This document shows, in pieces, positions 5,407-7,292 of a stretch of 7,292 nucleotides of DNA. Position numbers and translations under genes: made by a program. The notes beneath the pieces are model-generated. The model did no database searches. It saw only the letters and a program-made list of their open reading frames with translations, and was not told the DNA's origin. The first letter of the stretch is position 1, and every line of letters begins with the position of its first letter. The stretch covers positions 1-7,292 of the forward strand of contig JAPUES010000223.1 in NCBI GenBank assembly GCA_027492445.1, given 5' to 3'. This DNA comes from Sporomusaceae bacterium (lineage in GTDB: Bacteria; Bacillota; Negativicutes; DSM-13327).

Positions 5407-7248
5407 GTGTTTAGCTTCTTTCATAGAGCTATCATTGGTAAACCACTAAAAAGTGAAGAAGCCTCCAACGAGAAACTTCCCAAGTGGAAAGCCCTATCCA
5501 TTTTTTCATCGGATGCCTTATCCTCTGTTGGCTATGGGCCAGAGCAAATTGTTGTCACCTTAGCGGCTTCTAGTATGCTAGTTTATGGGTATTTTGGCTA
5601 TGCTTCACTAGCTGTTATTTTATTACTTGCCATTGTAACATTATCATACGCTCAAGTGGCACGGGCAAATCCTGGAGGCGGCGGTTCTTATTCCATTGCA
5701 CTACAAAACCTAGGAGAAACACCTGCTCTCATTGCAGGAGCTGCTCTTTTTGTAGACTATGTTCTAACGGTTGCCGTTAGTATTTCTTCAGGAACCGATG
5801 CGCTATTATCCGCCTTTCCTTTTTTATTAGGACATGAGGTAGCAATTGATTTATTCGTACTTATTATTATTTTAACAATTATCAACCTTAGAGGTGTAAG
5901 AGAATCTTCTAATATTTTTGTCTGGCCTACTTATTTTTTTATAGCTGGAATCTTATTTATGATTGGCACTGGAGTATATAACGCTTTAACTGGCAGCGCT
6001 CCTGTCATCCCCTCTCAAGCACTCGTAAAGCAACAACTTGACTGGACCGTTATGGTATTGGCGCTAAGAGCTTTTGCAAATGGTTGTAGTTCTATGACCG
6101 GTATTGAAGCCATCTCCAATGGCGTTCCCATGTTTAAAGAGCCTGCTGTTTCCAATTCTATAAAAACTACTTATTTAATGTCAGCTTTGCTTGGAACTAT
6201 GATTATTGGAATATCTTTTTTATTTATGCATTATTATTTATTGCCAGAGGCAAATGTTACAATGCTTTCCAATCTTGCCGAACAGGTTTTTGGTCGCAAC
6301 TGGACTTATTATTATATACAAATTACCACAATGCTTGTTTTATATTTAGCTGCAAATACCTCTTTTCACGGATTGCCTCCCTTATTATCTGCAATGTCCC
6401 GGGATTCTTATGTTCCTCGTTTTCTTGGAACGCGAGGGGAAAAATTAGGTTATTCTAATGGGATTTTATTACTCAGTATTATTGCAGGTCTTTTAATTAT
6501 TATGTTTAACAGTAATGTAGAGCATCTCATTTCCTTGTATGCTATTGGCGTATTCCTTTCTTTTACTATTGCCCAATGTAGCTTAGTCGTAAAATGGAAA
6601 CGCGAAAAAACTCCTGGCTGGATTTCAAGAACCCTTATCAACGGCCTTGGTGCTTTCGTTACTGGCACTGTTGTATTAGTCATTGCCATAACAAAATTCC
6701 AATATGGCGCCTGGATTGTTATTGTTTTCATACCTTTTATGATTTATATCTTCAAAACTATCCATAAACATTATATAACTACAGCTGATCAGCTACGCAT
6801 TTCACCAAGTGATTTTGTTGAACATCTTACAGTCTACAATCCTAGAAATCTGGTTATTGTCCCTATCTCAGGCTTGACGAAAGTTGTTGCTGAATCCCTA
6901 CGGTATTCTAAAGCCCTTGGTGCTGATGTCATCGCCCTCTATATCTATACGGATGAAGAAGAACGTAAAAAGCTTGAGGAGAAGTGGAAAACTTTTAACT
7001 TAGATATTTCCTTACACTTTCTCTATTCACCCTTTCGTTCCATCGTCAGACCCATTTTGGCCTATGTCAGTGAACTAGAGATGCAAAAAAGCATTTATGA
7101 TTATATCACCATTGTAATTCCTGAATTTGAAACAGCCAAATGGTGGCATCGATTGTTACATAATCAAACGGGTTGGATTCTTCGCACCTTATTAATTTTA
7201 CGTGAAAATGTAATTGTATCTACCTTGCCTTATCATTTTAAAAAGTAA
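5407..7248 (+). CDS. kimA: KimA-type potassium uptake transporter
   Basis: The 613-residue protein matches Bacillus subtilis KimA (YdaO), a KUP-family K+/H+ symporter of similar length, from recall of its sequence. Shared stretches include IGKPLKS (10-16), SSDALSSVGYGPEQI (34-48), GGGSYS (91-96), LVDYVLTVAVSISSGTDA-like (about 115-132), GCSSMTGIEAISN (226-238), LAANTSFHGLP (314-324) and the C-terminal STLPYHFKK. D36, Y43, T231, E234 and Y378 align with residues I recall as lining the K+ site (D36, Y43, T230, E233, Y377). About 12 membrane segments span residues 30-455, followed by a cytosolic USP-like domain (about 475-613) that mediates dimer contacts in KimA. The start is GTG with GGGGGA about 7 nt upstream, and its numbering matches KimA exactly. 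In B. subtilis kimA is governed by a c-di-AMP riboswitch; I see none in this short leader. Generic annotation would be APC-family permease. Confidence 0.93.
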   Translation: MFSFFHRAIIGKPLKSEEASNEKLPKWKALSIFSSDALSSVGYGPEQIVVTLAASSMLVYGYFGYASLAVILLLAIVTLSYAQVARANPGGGGSYSIALQNLGETPALIAGAALFVDYVLTVAVSISSGTDALLSAFPFLLGHEVAIDLFVLIIILTIINLRGVRESSNIFVWPTYFFIAGILFMIGTGVYNALTGSAPVIPSQALVKQQLDWTVMVLALRAFANGCSSMTGIEAISNGVPMFKEPAVSNSIKTTYLMSALLGTMIIGISFLFMHYYLLPEANVTMLSNLAEQVFGRNWTYYYIQITTMLVLYLAANTSFHGLPPLLSAMSRDSYVPRFLGTRGEKLGYSNGILLLSIIAGLLIIMFNSNVEHLISLYAIGVFLSFTIAQCSLVVKWKREKTPGWISRTLINGLGAFVTGTVVLVIAITKFQYGAWIVIVFIPFMIYIFKTIHKHYITTADQLRISPSDFVEHLTVYNPRNLVIVPISGLTKVVAESLRYSKALGADVIALYIYTDEEERKKLEEKWKTFNLDISLHFLYSPFRSIVRPILAYVSELEMQKSIYDYITIVIPEFETAKWWHRLLHNQTGWILRTLLILRENVIVSTLPYHFKK

Positions 7249-7262
7249 TAGTATCCTAAAAC

Positions 7263-7292
7263 TGCTGTTTGCCTTAACATTGGCAAGCAGCA
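7263..7292 (+). terminator. Probable kimA terminator, cut by window end
   Basis: TGCTGTTTGCC (7263-7273) pairs with GGCAAGCAGCA (7282-7292) over 11 bp with one U.G pair and an 8-nt loop. It begins 15 nt after the stop codon. A T-run would lie just beyond the window and cannot be seen. Confidence 0.7.

Noticed and set aside
6450..6731. Minus-strand 93-codon frame
   Set aside because: Antisense shadow of kimA without a supported start.

Overview
The window is AT-rich Firmicutes-like DNA with strong Shine-Dalgarno sites before every gene. It pairs Bacillus-type proteins (a KimA-type potassium transporter, a Fur-controlled feoAAB cluster) with a YibQ-type divergent polysaccharide deacetylase, a family common in organisms with an outer membrane. 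That mix suggests a diderm Firmicute of the Negativicutes (Pelosinus/Sporomusa type). The assignment is inference from protein character, not from a database match.

Layout. Bases 1-2825 (minus strand) hold a ferrous-iron uptake operon: canonical feoA (2595-2825), a cysteine-rich feoA paralogue (2365-2577) and feoB (1-2297), which runs off the left edge a few dozen residues before its end. A near-consensus promoter (2881-2909) with a 15/19 Fur-box match just downstream drives the operon. A second Fur-box match (17/19) lies between the second feoA and feoB.

Bases 2826-3378 contain no protein gene. They hold the feo promoter, two minus-strand terminators, and what looks like an autonomous structured RNA of about 280 nt (3315 to about 3033). 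It has its own extended -10 promoter, and its predicted first nucleotides (AAGCACC...) pair with its 3' end in a 15-bp closing helix followed directly by five U residues. I cannot assign it to a known RNA family; it is the most novel item here.

Bases 3379-5145 (minus strand) hold a small unrecognised four-helix membrane protein ending in His-His, preceded by the YibQ-type deacetylase, probably co-oriented in one unit. A 261-bp divergent intergenic region (5146-5406) then carries the deacetylase promoter and a promoter-overlapping inverted repeat before kimA (5407-7248, plus strand). KimA is a KUP-type K+/H+ symporter. A terminator-like hairpin closes the window.

How they relate. FeoA/FeoB import Fe2+ under Fur repression. 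KimA imports K+. The deacetylase probably acts on an envelope polysaccharide outside the inner membrane. The roles of the small membrane protein and the RNA are unknown; the RNA sits directly downstream of the former and upstream of the feo promoter.
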